Source of the DNA: Candidatus Agathobaculum merdipullorum
GTDB taxonomy: Bacteria; Bacillota; Clostridia; Oscillospirales; Butyricicoccaceae
Length of the DNA: 35,204 bases
Direction of reading: 5' to 3'
Assembly: GCA_019115185.1 (NCBI GenBank)
Contig: DXDZ01000007.1
Span: 1-35,204 of the forward strand
The position numbers and the translations under genes are program-made. The notes under the pieces were generated by a model. It searched no databases. It saw only the letters and a program-made list of their open reading frames with translations, and was not told the origin of the DNA. Positions 17,467 through 24,525 of the stretch are shown piece after piece (position 1 is the first letter of the stretch; each line of letters starts with the position of its first letter).

Positions 17467-18478
17467 CGGCGTCGCCCTCCTCTACATGCACATTCTGGGT
17501 TTCGAGGTACGCCAGCGCGCGCTTGGCCGCGCGTTCGTCCTCGGGGAGTTGCAGAATCATCTGGCCGTAGGCACGACCGTCAATGTCCTTGGTGTCTGCA
17601 AACATGATGTTGACCGGCGCTTTGCACTCGAGCACCATGTTGGACACGACCGGCTCAAACGACGAGTTGCCGTCGAACACGATGCGGCAGTAGTGCTTGC
17701 CGGTGGCCAGCTTGTCGCGTTTGCCGTCTGGATAAATCAGCTGCTTTGCCATCGCGGACTGCGGACGGGTGAACACCTGATCGACCGAGCCGACCTCTGC
17801 AATATGGCTGGAATCAATGATCGCTACACGCTGACAGATTTCCTCAATGACCGCCATCTCATGCGTGATGACGATGATCGTGATGCCGAGCGTCTTGTTG
17901 ATTTCCTTTAACAGCGCGAGGATCGAGCGGGTTGTCGTCGGGTCGAGCGCGCTGGTCGCCTCGTCGCACAGCAGGATTTTCGGGTTGGTCGCCAGTGCGC
18001 GGGCGATAGCGACGCGCTGCTGCTGGCCGCCCGAAAGCTGGGACGGGTAGTTGTCCGCGCGGTCGCTCAGGCTGACGATTTCGAGCAGCTCATGTGCGCG
18101 CTTTTCTGCGTCTGCCTTTTTCATACCGGCAATCTCGAGCGGGAAGCAGATATTTTGCAGGGCGGTGCGCTGCTGGAGCAGGTTGAACTGCTGGAAGATC
18201 ATGCCCATCGAGCGGCGCGCCTCAAGCAGCGCCTTTTTGGACAGCGAACCGAGCTCCTGCCCGTCTACTGTGACCATGCCTTCGGTCGGCTTTTCCAGAA
18301 AGTTGATGCAGCGGACAAGCGTACTTTTGCCCGCACCCGACAGGCCGATGATGCCGAAGATTTCTCCACGGCGGATATCGAGATTTACGCCGTCCAGTGC
18401 GGTGACCGTACCGGCCCGACCGCGGAAGGTTTTATTCAGGTTTTGAATTCGTACAATGAAATCCTGTTCCAAGTCCAT
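17453..18478 (-). CDS. metN: Methionine ABC transporter ATP-binding protein
   Basis: The 341-residue ATPase has Walker A GLSGAGKSTL, signature LSGGQQQRVAIARAL and Walker B ILLCDEATSALDP, all within the first 200 residues. A C-terminal NIL domain (about 265-335) in MetN proteins binds methionine and inhibits transport when the cell is full. AAAAGGGGGA precedes the ATG. It is the first gene of the operon and lies directly after a terminator hairpin in its leader, so its transcription depends on read-through of that hairpin. Confidence 0.95.
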   Translation of the reverse strand: MDLEQDFIVRIQNLNKTFRGRAGTVTALDGVNLDIRRGEIFGIIGLSGAGKSTLVRCINFLEKPTEGMVTVDGQELGSLSKKALLEARRSMGMIFQQFNLLQQRTALQNICFPLEIAGMKKADAEKRAHELLEIVSLSDRADNYPSQLSGGQQQRVAIARALATNPKILLCDEATSALDPTTTRSILALLKEINKTLGITIIVITHEMAVIEEICQRVAIIDSSHIAEVGSVDQVFTRPQSAMAKQLIYPDGKRDKLATGKHYCRIVFDGNSSFEPVVSNMVLECKAPVNIMFADTKDIDGRAYGQMILQLPEDERAAKRALAYLETQNVHVEEGDADAFT

Positions 18479-18489
18479 TCCCCCTTTTC

Positions 18490-18524
18490 AAAATAAAAGC
18501 GGAAAGCAAGATATGCTTTCCGCT
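18490..18524 (-). terminator. Attenuator terminator in the metNIQ leader
   Basis: On the minus strand an 11-bp stem (18524-18514 with 18508-18498, loop 5 nt) is followed by TTTATTTT, only about a dozen bases before the metN start codon. An intrinsic terminator in front of the operon's first gene implies conditional read-through. Its 5' arm is also complementary to the leader-peptide coding region. Confidence 0.85.
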
Positions 18525-18615
18525 CGTTTTCCATCTGAACCGTGCCATGCCGCATGAAAAGCGGCCCGCTTACAGCTTGCAGCGTCAGCGCTGCATGGCA
18601 GAAAAACGAGCAAAA
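18518..18615 (-). promoter_or_regulatory. Candidate antiterminator of the metNIQ leader
   Basis: Minus-strand bases 18615-18601, within leader-peptide codons 13-18, pair continuously with 18532-18518: 15 pairs, three of them G-U, with GCTCGTTTT/AAAACGAGC as the core. The helix takes 7 of the 11 bases of the terminator's 5' arm (18524-18518), so the two structures exclude each other. An adjoining perfect 8-bp helix (18600-18593 with 18550-18543) would stack on it. A hairpin of 6 bp at 18594-18579 holds the peptide stop codon in its loop. Confidence 0.7.
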
Positions 18616-18653
18616 CCGCACATCATGCACATGTTCATACGAATAGACAGCAT
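18585..18653 (-). CDS. Met/Cys-rich leader peptide of metNIQ (22 residues)
   Basis: This short frame is too small for normal gene finding, but it has an ideal ribosome site (AAGGAGGA, 7 bases before the ATG) and lies about 50 bases after a good promoter. It begins MLSIRMNMCMMCGFARF and contains Met at positions 1, 6, 8, 10, 11 and 20 and Cys at 9 and 12. Six Met and two Cys in 22 residues, ahead of a methionine-uptake operon, is what a ribosome-mediated attenuator would need. Stalling at codons 8-12 would leave the antiterminator arm free; reaching the stop would cover it. I do not recognise a named family for this peptide. Confidence 0.75.
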   Translation of the reverse strand: MLSIRMNMCMMCGFARFSAMQR

Positions 18654-18706
18654 TGCGGCTTCCTCCTTTTCCTACGGTTTTAATAGAGTTTATTCTCTGT
18701 GGTATT

Positions 18707-18735
18707 AGTGTAGTCTATCGAGGGGGATTTGTCAA
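18707..18735 (-). promoter_or_regulatory. Promoter of the metNIQ leader and operon
   Basis: On the minus strand, a perfect TTGACA (18730-18735) and TACACT (18707-18712) have 17-bp spacing, giving a leader of about 220 nt before metN. Confidence 0.75.
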
Positions 18736-18775
18736 GCAATTTCTGCGCCGAATCTACAAAACCTGTATCGGGCAG

Positions 18776-19660
18776 TTATTGGGCGGATTTTTGGCCTTTT
18801 CCGCCGCCGTTTCCGTTACCAGCGCCATGACCTTGGCCTGCGCCTTGACCATAGCCTTGTCCGGTGCCATTCCCTTGACCGGTACCTAAGCCGTTCGCCT
18901 GACCGCCGCCCTGTCCGTTGCCTTGGCCCATACCGTTGCCTTGGCCTGCGCCATAGCCATGTCTGCCGGGCACAGACTGCAAATCGCCGTCCAGTGCAGC
19001 GATGCGGTCGCGGATCTCACGCATGGTCAGTCCCTGCACGTCTTCCGGGGTGACGCTGGGGTCGAGCGCCTGCAAAGCGAGAAACGCTTCATATTTGCCG
19101 AAAGACAGCCCGGCTTCATGCGCCTGCTCGATTTCTTCCGTGCTGGCCGCGCGGCAGTAGACATTGTTTGTGCCCGCGGTGCAGGTTTCGGTCTGCGCCA
19201 GAATGGCGTCCGCCTGCCCCTGATTGTCGCCCGCGACCGCAATGGACAGCACCTCATCCTGCGCGAGGTAATCCTCGACTTCAGGGTTTTGCAACAGACA
19301 GTCCAGCGCGTCGGCATAATTGAGAAAGCGCACGTCGAGCGACTCGGCCAGCGCGTCGCCGTCCTTGCCGATGCCGTCAACCGAGATCACCTTGTCAAAC
19401 CGGTTGACCGCCAGTTCGACCGACGGGTTGATGTCGATGCTGATGGCGCAGGTGGGGGAGAAGTAGGCCCAGTAGCCTGTGCCGCCGACCACCACCAGCG
19501 CAAGGCAGGCAAAAGCCGCTGCCATGCGCCGCGCCGCGCGCGGACGGGCTTTCGCTGCACCGTAATCGTGTGTCTGCCGCGCAAGAAACGCGCGGGTGGA
19601 CTGCCGGAGCGCGTCGTCTGCCGTGACTTTGTCCAGCGCGGTTTTCAGTTCGTCACGCAT
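18776..19660 (-). CDS. RsgI-like membrane anti-sigma factor with Gly/Gln-rich tail
   Basis: 294 residues. The cytoplasmic N-terminus (1-45) is followed by one membrane segment (about 46-68, AAAFACLALVVVGGTGYWAY). Next comes the extracellular motif of RsgI-type proteins (AISIDINPSVELAVNRFDKV, then DGIGKDGD). From about residue 225 the tail is low-complexity G-Q-G-N-G repeats. By family analogy the N-terminus would hold the sigma factor encoded just upstream, whose stop region it overlaps by 8 bases. What the tail senses is unknown; similar Gly-rich tails may contact the wall or metal ions. The assignment rests on the motif and on gene order. Confidence 0.8.
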   Translation of the reverse strand: MRDELKTALDKVTADDALRQSTRAFLARQTHDYGAAKARPRAARRMAAAFACLALVVVGGTGYWAYFSPTCAISIDINPSVELAVNRFDKVISVDGIGKDGDALAESLDVRFLNYADALDCLLQNPEVEDYLAQDEVLSIAVAGDNQGQADAILAQTETCTAGTNNVYCRAASTEEIEQAHEAGLSFGKYEAFLALQALDPSVTPEDVQGLTMREIRDRIAALDGDLQSVPGRHGYGAGQGNGMGQGNGQGGGQANGLGTGQGNGTGQGYGQGAGQGHGAGNGNGGGKGQKSAQ

Positions 19661-20135
19661 CGTCGTCCCCTCCCAGCGTTTCTCTCAGCGCCTGTTTGGC
19701 GCGGGTGAGCAGTGTATAAATGGTGTTGACGTTTTTCTTGAGGATTTGGCTGATCTGCGGAGCGGTGTAGCCCTCATAATAATGCAGGTAGACCACATCG
19801 CGGTACTTGGGCGGCAGTGCAAGCACGGCTTCCAGCACGGTGTGGTCCTGCTGTGTCAGTTCGGCAGGCTGGTCGAGCAGGGTATCGAGCGAAACCGTGC
19901 GGCTGCGGAAAAAGCTCTTGAGCAGATCGCGGCAGGCGTTGATCGTCACGCGGATAAACCACGCTTTTTCGTGCTCTTCGCTTTCAAAAACGGTGGTGCT
20001 GAGCACATATTTCAGGAATACGTTCTGAAAAATGTCCTCTGTGTCGGCATGGTTCTTCAAATGGATCATACAGATCCGCCGCACGGTGTCCGCATACCGC
20101 TCGATCGCTCGATTTGCCTCCTGTTCGCTCCGCAT
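19653..20135 (-). CDS. RNA polymerase sigma factor, ECF/sigma-70 family
   Basis: This 160-residue sigma factor has region 2 (ADTEDIFQNVFLKYVLS and KAWFIRVTINACRDLLKSFF) and region 4 (VLALPPKYRDVVYLHYYEGY, then APQISQILKKNVNTIYTLLT), with no regions 1 or 3, as in ECF sigmas. AAGAGG stands before the ATG. It overlaps the anti-sigma gene, so both are made together. It follows the secreted repeat protein by 31 bases, suggesting that the three genes form an autoregulated operon. Confidence 0.92.
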   Translation of the reverse strand: MRSEQEANRAIERYADTVRRICMIHLKNHADTEDIFQNVFLKYVLSTTVFESEEHEKAWFIRVTINACRDLLKSFFRSRTVSLDTLLDQPAELTQQDHTVLEAVLALPPKYRDVVYLHYYEGYTAPQISQILKKNVNTIYTLLTRAKQALRETLGGDDDA

Positions 20136-20166
20136 GGTACTAACCTCTTATTGTCCGTCTGTTTGC

Positions 20167-20538
20167 TTATCGGTTGCAGCCCCGTCCCTGGCCGCGGCCG
20201 CAGCCTGTGCCATAGTTGTCGCACACGCCGTCGCCATTGGCATCGACGAAATACTGACCGCGGCCCGTGCCGCAGTTGTCGCAAATGCCGTCGCCGTCAG
20301 CGTCTACAAAGTACTGACCGCGGCCACAGCCCGTGCCGTAGTTATCGCATACACCGTCGCCGTTGGCATCGACGAAGTACTGCCCGCGGCCCGTGCCGTA
20401 GTTGTCGCAGACCCCGTCGCCGTTAGCGTCCACGAAGTTGCGTCCGCGACCATTGCCGTTTCCTGCGGCGAATGCGCCTGTAACTGCCATCGAAAGAACC
20501 AGTGCTGCGCTGATCGTACCCATTACCATCTTTTTCAT
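20167..20538 (-). CDS. Small secreted protein with four calcium-loop-like repeats
   Basis: 123 residues. An export signal (MKKMVMGTISAALVLSMAVT, AxA site near residue 24) is followed by four near-identical units of about 20 residues built on G-R-G-Q-Y-F-V-D-A-N-G-D-G-V-C-D-N-Y-G-T. The D-x-N/D-x-D-G-x-x-D pattern matches the calcium loop of EF-hand, dockerin or thrombospondin type 3 repeats, and each unit has one Cys or more. The third unit differs slightly (DADGDGICDNC). AGGAGG precedes the ATG. The function is unknown; being first in an operon with a sigma and anti-sigma, it may be the effector or the sensed partner of that system. Confidence 0.8.
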   Translation of the reverse strand: MKKMVMGTISAALVLSMAVTGAFAAGNGNGRGRNFVDANGDGVCDNYGTGRGQYFVDANGDGVCDNYGTGCGRGQYFVDADGDGICDNCGTGRGQYFVDANGDGVCDNYGTGCGRGQGRGCNR

Positions 20539-20666
20539 ATCAATTCCTCCTATAAATTGTCGTCGGTGAATTTGGCTTGTCGTTTGTGCCTTTCACTACC
20601 AATACGACCGGCAAAGGAGAATCCATTCAAAATCCAAAAATTTTTTTTGAAAATTTTTTGGGGGGC
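20539..20666. other. Control region of the repeat-protein/sigma operon
   Basis: No gene is seen here. Upstream of the minus-strand start are TGAAAGG (near 20595) and CGACGA (near 20562), which could be -35/-10 elements for an ECF sigma, but the spacing and match are too loose to call a promoter. A run of T and G near 20641-20665 borders the fabD terminator. Confidence 0.3.
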
Positions 20667-20692
20667 AAAAGGGAGGCGCCGCCGCGCCTCCC
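20667..20692 (-). terminator. Intrinsic terminator after fabD
   Basis: An 8-bp GC-rich stem (20671-20678 with 20685-20692, 6-nt loop) is followed on the minus strand by TTTTG, 18 bases after the fabD stop. Confidence 0.75.
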
Positions 20693-20710
20693 TTTATTAG
20701 CTGTTCTGAT

Positions 20711-21628
20711 TTATTCGGCGGCTGCCTGCACGCCTGCCATGTCCTGCACAGACTTGCAGGTCAGTTCTTTGCTGATCTTACCCGCAAAGCCGGTCAGCGT
20801 CTTGCCCGGGCCGACCTCACACGCGGTGGTCAAGCCTGCTGCCATGCCGTTTTTCACCAGCTGCGTCCAGCGCACGGGGGAGATCATGTGTTGCTCGAGA
20901 TGCGCGGGCAGGTCGGAGCAGTCCAGCACTTGACCGTCCAGATTGGAGTAAATGTCCATCTTGGGGGCGGCAAAGGTGAAATCCGACACATAGGCGCGCA
21001 GCTCTGCCGCGGCCTTTGCCATTAGCGGTGTATGGAATGCGCCCGACACCGCGAGCGGCACCGCGCGGCGCGCGCCTGCTGCTTTGCAGTTCTCGACCGC
21101 TTCCGCGAGCGCGGCTTTTTCGCCCGCGATGACCAGTTGACCGGGGCAGTTATAGTTGACCGGGCGCACGATGCCGCTCGTCACCGCAGCGCATGCGGCT
21201 TCAATCTTTTCGTCGTCCAGACCGAGGATGGCCGCCATGCCGCCGTCGATCGAGTCCGCGGCCTGCTGCATCAGCTTACCGCGCATCGAGACGATCTTGA
21301 CGCCGTCCGCCAGCGTCACCACGCCCGCCGCCGCCAGCGCCGTGTACTCGCCCAGCGAGAAGCCCGCCGCCGCCTTAAAGGTCACGCCCGCCTCGGTGAG
21401 TGCGGCGAGCGCCGCCATCGAGTGCGTGAAAATTGCGATCTGGCTGTTTTCCGTGCGCGAAAGAGTCTCCTTGTCGCTGTCAAAACAGAGCTTTGCTACG
21501 TCCAGCCCTGCGCCGTCGCTTGCTTCCTCAAAAACCAGCTTGGCCGCCTGCGAATTTTCATACAAATCCTTGCCCATACCCGGGGCCTGTGCGCCCTGAC
21601 CGGGGAAAAATGCAAAACCGTATTCCAT
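20711..21628 (-). CDS. fabD: Malonyl-CoA:ACP transacylase
   Basis: This 305-residue enzyme loads malonyl groups on ACP for fatty acid synthesis. It shows FPGQGAQAPGMGKDLY at the start, the nucleophile elbow GFSLGEY with Ser91, and His199 in SGAFHTPL, the catalytic pair. The frame could begin at a TTG five codons earlier, but GGAGGA lies at the right distance from ATG 21628, so I chose that. It is the only fab gene here on the minus strand and is transcribed from a promoter that overlaps that of fabH. In many Clostridia fabD lies inside the fab cluster, so this split is a local rearrangement. Confidence 0.95.
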   Translation of the reverse strand: MEYGFAFFPGQGAQAPGMGKDLYENSQAAKLVFEEASDGAGLDVAKLCFDSDKETLSRTENSQIAIFTHSMAALAALTEAGVTFKAAAGFSLGEYTALAAAGVVTLADGVKIVSMRGKLMQQAADSIDGGMAAILGLDDEKIEAACAAVTSGIVRPVNYNCPGQLVIAGEKAALAEAVENCKAAGARRAVPLAVSGAFHTPLMAKAAAELRAYVSDFTFAAPKMDIYSNLDGQVLDCSDLPAHLEQHMISPVRWTQLVKNGMAAGLTTACEVGPGKTLTGFAGKISKELTCKSVQDMAGVQAAAE

Positions 21629-21669
21629 GTTCCGTTCCTCCAAAAATCGCTGTCAAACCTCGGAAAAGG

Positions 21670-21698
21670 TTGACATTTTCGTGTCCTTTTATTATAAT
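21670..21698 (+). promoter_or_regulatory. Promoter of the fabH-acpP operon
   Basis: This has consensus TTGACA (21670-21675) and TATAAT (21693-21698) with 17-bp spacing. The expected start is near 21705. Confidence 0.85.
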
Positions 21699-21719
21699 AG
21701 TCAAGGATTACTTTGTCAA
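21691..21719 (-). promoter_or_regulatory. Promoter of fabD, overlapping that of fabH
   Basis: On the minus strand, consensus TTGACA (21714-21719) and TATAAT (21691-21696) are spaced by 17 bp. The two -10 boxes share the palindrome ATTATAAT (21691-21698), so both promoters cannot be occupied at once. Confidence 0.85.
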
Positions 21720-21724
21720 TCAAA
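21712..21724. promoter_or_regulatory. FabT-like palindrome at the fabD/fabH promoters
   Basis: TTTG-TCAAT-CAAA agrees with the core reported for the FabT (MarR family) operator, TTTGATTATCAAA, at 10 of 13 positions. It covers the fabD -35 and lies just after the fabH start point. No fabT gene is in the window, so the identity of the regulator is open. Confidence 0.35.
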
Positions 21725-21735
21725 CTATTGTCGCT

Positions 21736-21782
21736 TTTCCACGCTTTGGGAGAGCGATTTGAACTTTTGGGGAGCGTGGAAA
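21736..21782 (+). promoter_or_regulatory. Hairpin covering the likely fabH start codon
   Basis: TTTCCACGCT (21736-21745) is perfectly complementary to AGCGTGGAAA (21773-21782). The second arm contains GTG 21776-21778, the best fabH start by protein length. The 27-nt loop holds GGGAGAG. This may limit or regulate translation of fabH. Confidence 0.5.
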
Positions 21783-22765
21783 TCATCAACAGCCAACTGA
21801 TCGGCACGGGTTCGTGCATTCCGGATTTTGTACTCACCAATGCGATGCTCGAAACCATGGTGGACACCAGCGACGAATGGATCGTCAAGCGCACAGGCGT
21901 GCGCGAACGCCGCATCGCAAAAAATACCCACACTTGGGAGCTCGCCCTCGGCGCGGCGCAGAACGCGCTGGCGGACGCCGGCATTTCGGCAGAAGAGCTG
22001 GACCTCATTCTGGTCAGCACCTGCACGCCGGACACCAACACCCCGAACACTGCAAGCGTTTTGCAGGACAAGCTGGGCGCGCGGCAGGTGGGCGCAGTTG
22101 ATATCAACAACGCTTGCGCGGGCTTTGTTTCCGCAACCGATATCGCGGACAGCTTCATCAAGGCGGGCAAAGCCAAGACCGTGCTGGTTGTCTCGGCGGA
22201 GACGCTGCATCGCATCACGGACTATACCGACCGCTCGACCTGCATCCTGTTCGGTGACGGCGCGGCGGCGGCGGTTTACCGCGCAACCGGAAATGAGAAT
22301 GTCGGCATCCAGTCCACCTTTATCGCGGCGGACGGCTCGGGTGCGGAGTATTTATACATGGAGGCGCTGCCGGTCGAGGATCCGTTCGCAGCCGAGCGTC
22401 CGGTTGACCCCAAGGCGCGTTTCCTCAAGATGCAGGGCGCGGCAGTCGTGCGCTTTACCGCGCATGCCGTACCGCTGGCGATTGACACGGCCTTGCAGCG
22501 CGCGGGCGTGTCGGCCGACGAGATCGACTGGGTTGTGCCGCATCAGGCCAACCTGCGCATTCTCGACGTGATCGCCAAGCGCTATCACCTGCCCAAAGAG
22601 AAAGTCTATGTCAATATGGACCGTTATGGCAACACTTCGTCCGCTTCTGTGCCGATCTGTCTGGACGAAATGCGGAAAAACGGTCTGTTGCAGGCAGGGC
22701 AGACTATTGTATGCACCGGGTTTGGCGGCGGCCTTACTTATGGTGCGTTTGTACTGAAACTGTAA
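21776..22765 (+). CDS. fabH: Beta-ketoacyl-ACP synthase III
   Basis: The enzyme condenses acetyl-CoA with malonyl-ACP to start fatty acid synthesis. The triad is visible: Cys114 (NNACAGF), His in VPHQANLRI and Asn in YGNTSSASV. From GTG 21776 the protein is 329 residues and begins MEIINSQLIGTGSCIPD, which aligns with the usual FabH start. The frame is open to 21713 (TTG codons at 21713 and 21767), but no start has a clean ribosome site; GGGGAG is too close to the GTG. The start is therefore uncertain. The gene is the first of the ten-gene fab/acc operon. Confidence 0.92.
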   Translation: MEIINSQLIGTGSCIPDFVLTNAMLETMVDTSDEWIVKRTGVRERRIAKNTHTWELALGAAQNALADAGISAEELDLILVSTCTPDTNTPNTASVLQDKLGARQVGAVDINNACAGFVSATDIADSFIKAGKAKTVLVVSAETLHRITDYTDRSTCILFGDGAAAAVYRATGNENVGIQSTFIAADGSGAEYLYMEALPVEDPFAAERPVDPKARFLKMQGAAVVRFTAHAVPLAIDTALQRAGVSADEIDWVVPHQANLRILDVIAKRYHLPKEKVYVNMDRYGNTSSASVPICLDEMRKNGLLQAGQTIVCTGFGGGLTYGAFVLKL

Positions 22766-22778
22766 AGGAGAGAGTTCA

Positions 22779-23726
22779 ATGAAAACCAAGATCACAGAAT
22801 TGCTCGGTATCGAGTATCCGGTCGTGCAGGGCGCGATGGCGTGGATTGCAGAGCATCATCTGGCGGCGGCCGTATCCAAGGCCGGCGGCCTGGGCATCAT
22901 CGCGGGCGGTGCAGCTCCGGTCGATTACATCCGCGACGAGATCCGCAAGGCGCGTGCGATCACGGATAAGCCGCTTGGTCTGAACATCATGCTGCTCTCC
23001 CCGAATGCGGACGACCTCGCGCAGCTGGCCATCGATGAAAAGATCGAGGTGCTGACCACGGGCGCGGGCAATCCGGGCAAATATATGGCAAACTGGAAGC
23101 AAGCGGGCATCAAGGTCATGCCGGTTGTCGCGTCGGTGGCGCTCGCCAAGCGCATGGAGCGCGCAGGCGCGGATGCCGTCATCGCGGAAGGCATGGAGGG
23201 CGGCGGCCACATCGGTGAGCTGACGACCATGCCGCTGGTTCCGCAGGTGGTCGATGCGCTGAGCATCCCGGTCGTTGCGGCCGGCGGCATCGCGGACGGC
23301 CGCGGCATGGCGGCGGCGTTCATGCTGGGCGCAGAAGGCGTACAGTGCGGCACGGTGTTCCTGGCGTCCGACGAGTGCTATATTTCGGAAAAGTATAAGG
23401 AACTGGTCCTCAAGGCGACCGATATCTCGACGGTTGTCACCGGCCGTCCGTCCGGTCATCCGGTGCGCTCGCTCAAGACTCCGATGGCGCGCAAGTGCTT
23501 GGAGCTTGAGAAGATTAACACCGAGCAGTCGCTCGAAGAGCTGGAAGCTGCGACCGCAGGCTCGCTGCGCAAGGCGGTGCAGGATGGCAACTACGAGGAA
23601 GGCACCTTTATGTCCGGTCAGATCGCGGGCATGCTCAAGGAGCTTCGTCCGTGCGCGGACATCATCCGCGGCATGACGAATCAGGCCGAGGAACTGATGA
23701 AGAACGCTTACAAGCGTTTTGAATAA
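22779..23726 (+). CDS. fabK: Enoyl-ACP reductase II (FMN-dependent)
   Basis: This 315-residue TIM-barrel flavoprotein belongs to the 2-nitropropane dioxygenase-like family. FabK features include YPVVQGAMAWIAEHHLAAAV, the FMN phosphate segments VVAAGGIADGRGMAAA and GAEGVQCGTVFLAS, and the catalytic His in EGGGHIGELTTM. It reduces trans-2-enoyl-ACP with NAD(P)H, the last step of each elongation cycle. It is of the FabK type, not FabI; FabK enzymes are not inhibited by triclosan. AAAGGAGAG precedes the ATG, 13 bases after fabH. Confidence 0.94.
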   Translation: MKTKITELLGIEYPVVQGAMAWIAEHHLAAAVSKAGGLGIIAGGAAPVDYIRDEIRKARAITDKPLGLNIMLLSPNADDLAQLAIDEKIEVLTTGAGNPGKYMANWKQAGIKVMPVVASVALAKRMERAGADAVIAEGMEGGGHIGELTTMPLVPQVVDALSIPVVAAGGIADGRGMAAAFMLGAEGVQCGTVFLASDECYISEKYKELVLKATDISTVVTGRPSGHPVRSLKTPMARKCLELEKINTEQSLEELEAATAGSLRKAVQDGNYEEGTFMSGQIAGMLKELRPCADIIRGMTNQAEELMKNAYKRFE

Positions 23727-23737
23727 GGAGAAAAACG

Positions 23738-24466
23738 ATGGGAATTGCAATCGTTACCGGCGGCTCGCGCGGCATCGGCGCGGCCATTTCGGAAAAGCTG
23801 GCCGCAGAGGGCCATGATGTTGTTATCAACTGCGCGTCCTCGGTCGAAAAGGCGGAGGCAGTCGCGGAAAAGTGCCGTGCGCACGGCGTGAAGGCCGTTG
23901 TCAAGCAGTGGGACGTTTCGGATTACGAAGCCTGCGGCAAGGCGCTCAAGGAAATCAAGGAAGAAATGGGCGTGCCCTATATTCTTGTCAACAATGCGGG
24001 CATCACGCGCGACGGCCTGATGGTTCGCATGAAGGAAGATCAGTTTGATGCGGTCATCCAGACCAACCTCAAAGGCGCGTTCAATATGCTCAGCCAGTGC
24101 GGCGCGATGATGATGCGCGCCAAGCAGGGCCGTATCATCAATATCGCTTCGGTTGCCGGCATTGCGGGCAACCCGGGCCAGATCAACTATTCCGCTGCCA
24201 AGGCGGGTTTGATCGGCATGACCAAGACCGCCAGCAAGGAGCTCGGCGCGCGCGGCATCACGGTCAACGCAGTTGCCCCCGGCTTCATCGACACGGATAT
24301 GACGCAGGTGCTGCCGGACGCCGTCAAGGAAGGCGCTGTCAAGCAGATTTCGCTCGGTCGCTTCGGCAAGCCGGAGGAGATCGCGGGCGTTGTCGCATTC
24401 TTGGCTTCGGATGCGGCAAGCTACGTTACCGGTCAGGTGATCGTGGCCGACGGCGGCATGATCTGA
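23738..24466 (+). CDS. fabG: 3-oxoacyl-ACP reductase
   Basis: The 242-residue short-chain dehydrogenase has cofactor motif TGGSRGIGAA, NNAG (VNNAGITRDG), and the Ser-Tyr-Lys residues in IINIASVAG and YSAAKAGLIG. The ending (ASYVTGQVIVADGGMI) is typical. It reduces 3-ketoacyl-ACP with NADPH. AAGGAG precedes ATG 23738, and the gene follows fabK by 11 bases. Confidence 0.95.
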   Translation: MGIAIVTGGSRGIGAAISEKLAAEGHDVVINCASSVEKAEAVAEKCRAHGVKAVVKQWDVSDYEACGKALKEIKEEMGVPYILVNNAGITRDGLMVRMKEDQFDAVIQTNLKGAFNMLSQCGAMMMRAKQGRIINIASVAGIAGNPGQINYSAAKAGLIGMTKTASKELGARGITVNAVAPGFIDTDMTQVLPDAVKEGAVKQISLGRFGKPEEIAGVVAFLASDAASYVTGQVIVADGGMI

Positions 24467-24525
24467 GCAAGGTTGCGCGGCAGACGTTGGCCGCAGGGAG
24501 TATGAGGGAAAAAGGAGATGCTTTG

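Noticed and set aside
18479-18706. S-box (SAM-I) or T-box RNA in front of metN
   Set aside because: Neither the SAM-I core nor a T-box sequence (TGGNACCGCG-like) can be found; the leader fits a peptide-coding attenuator better.
20167-20538. CRISPR-like array from the regular repeats at 20.2-20.5 kb
   Set aside because: The repeats are in frame, encode near-identical protein units and have no unique spacers.
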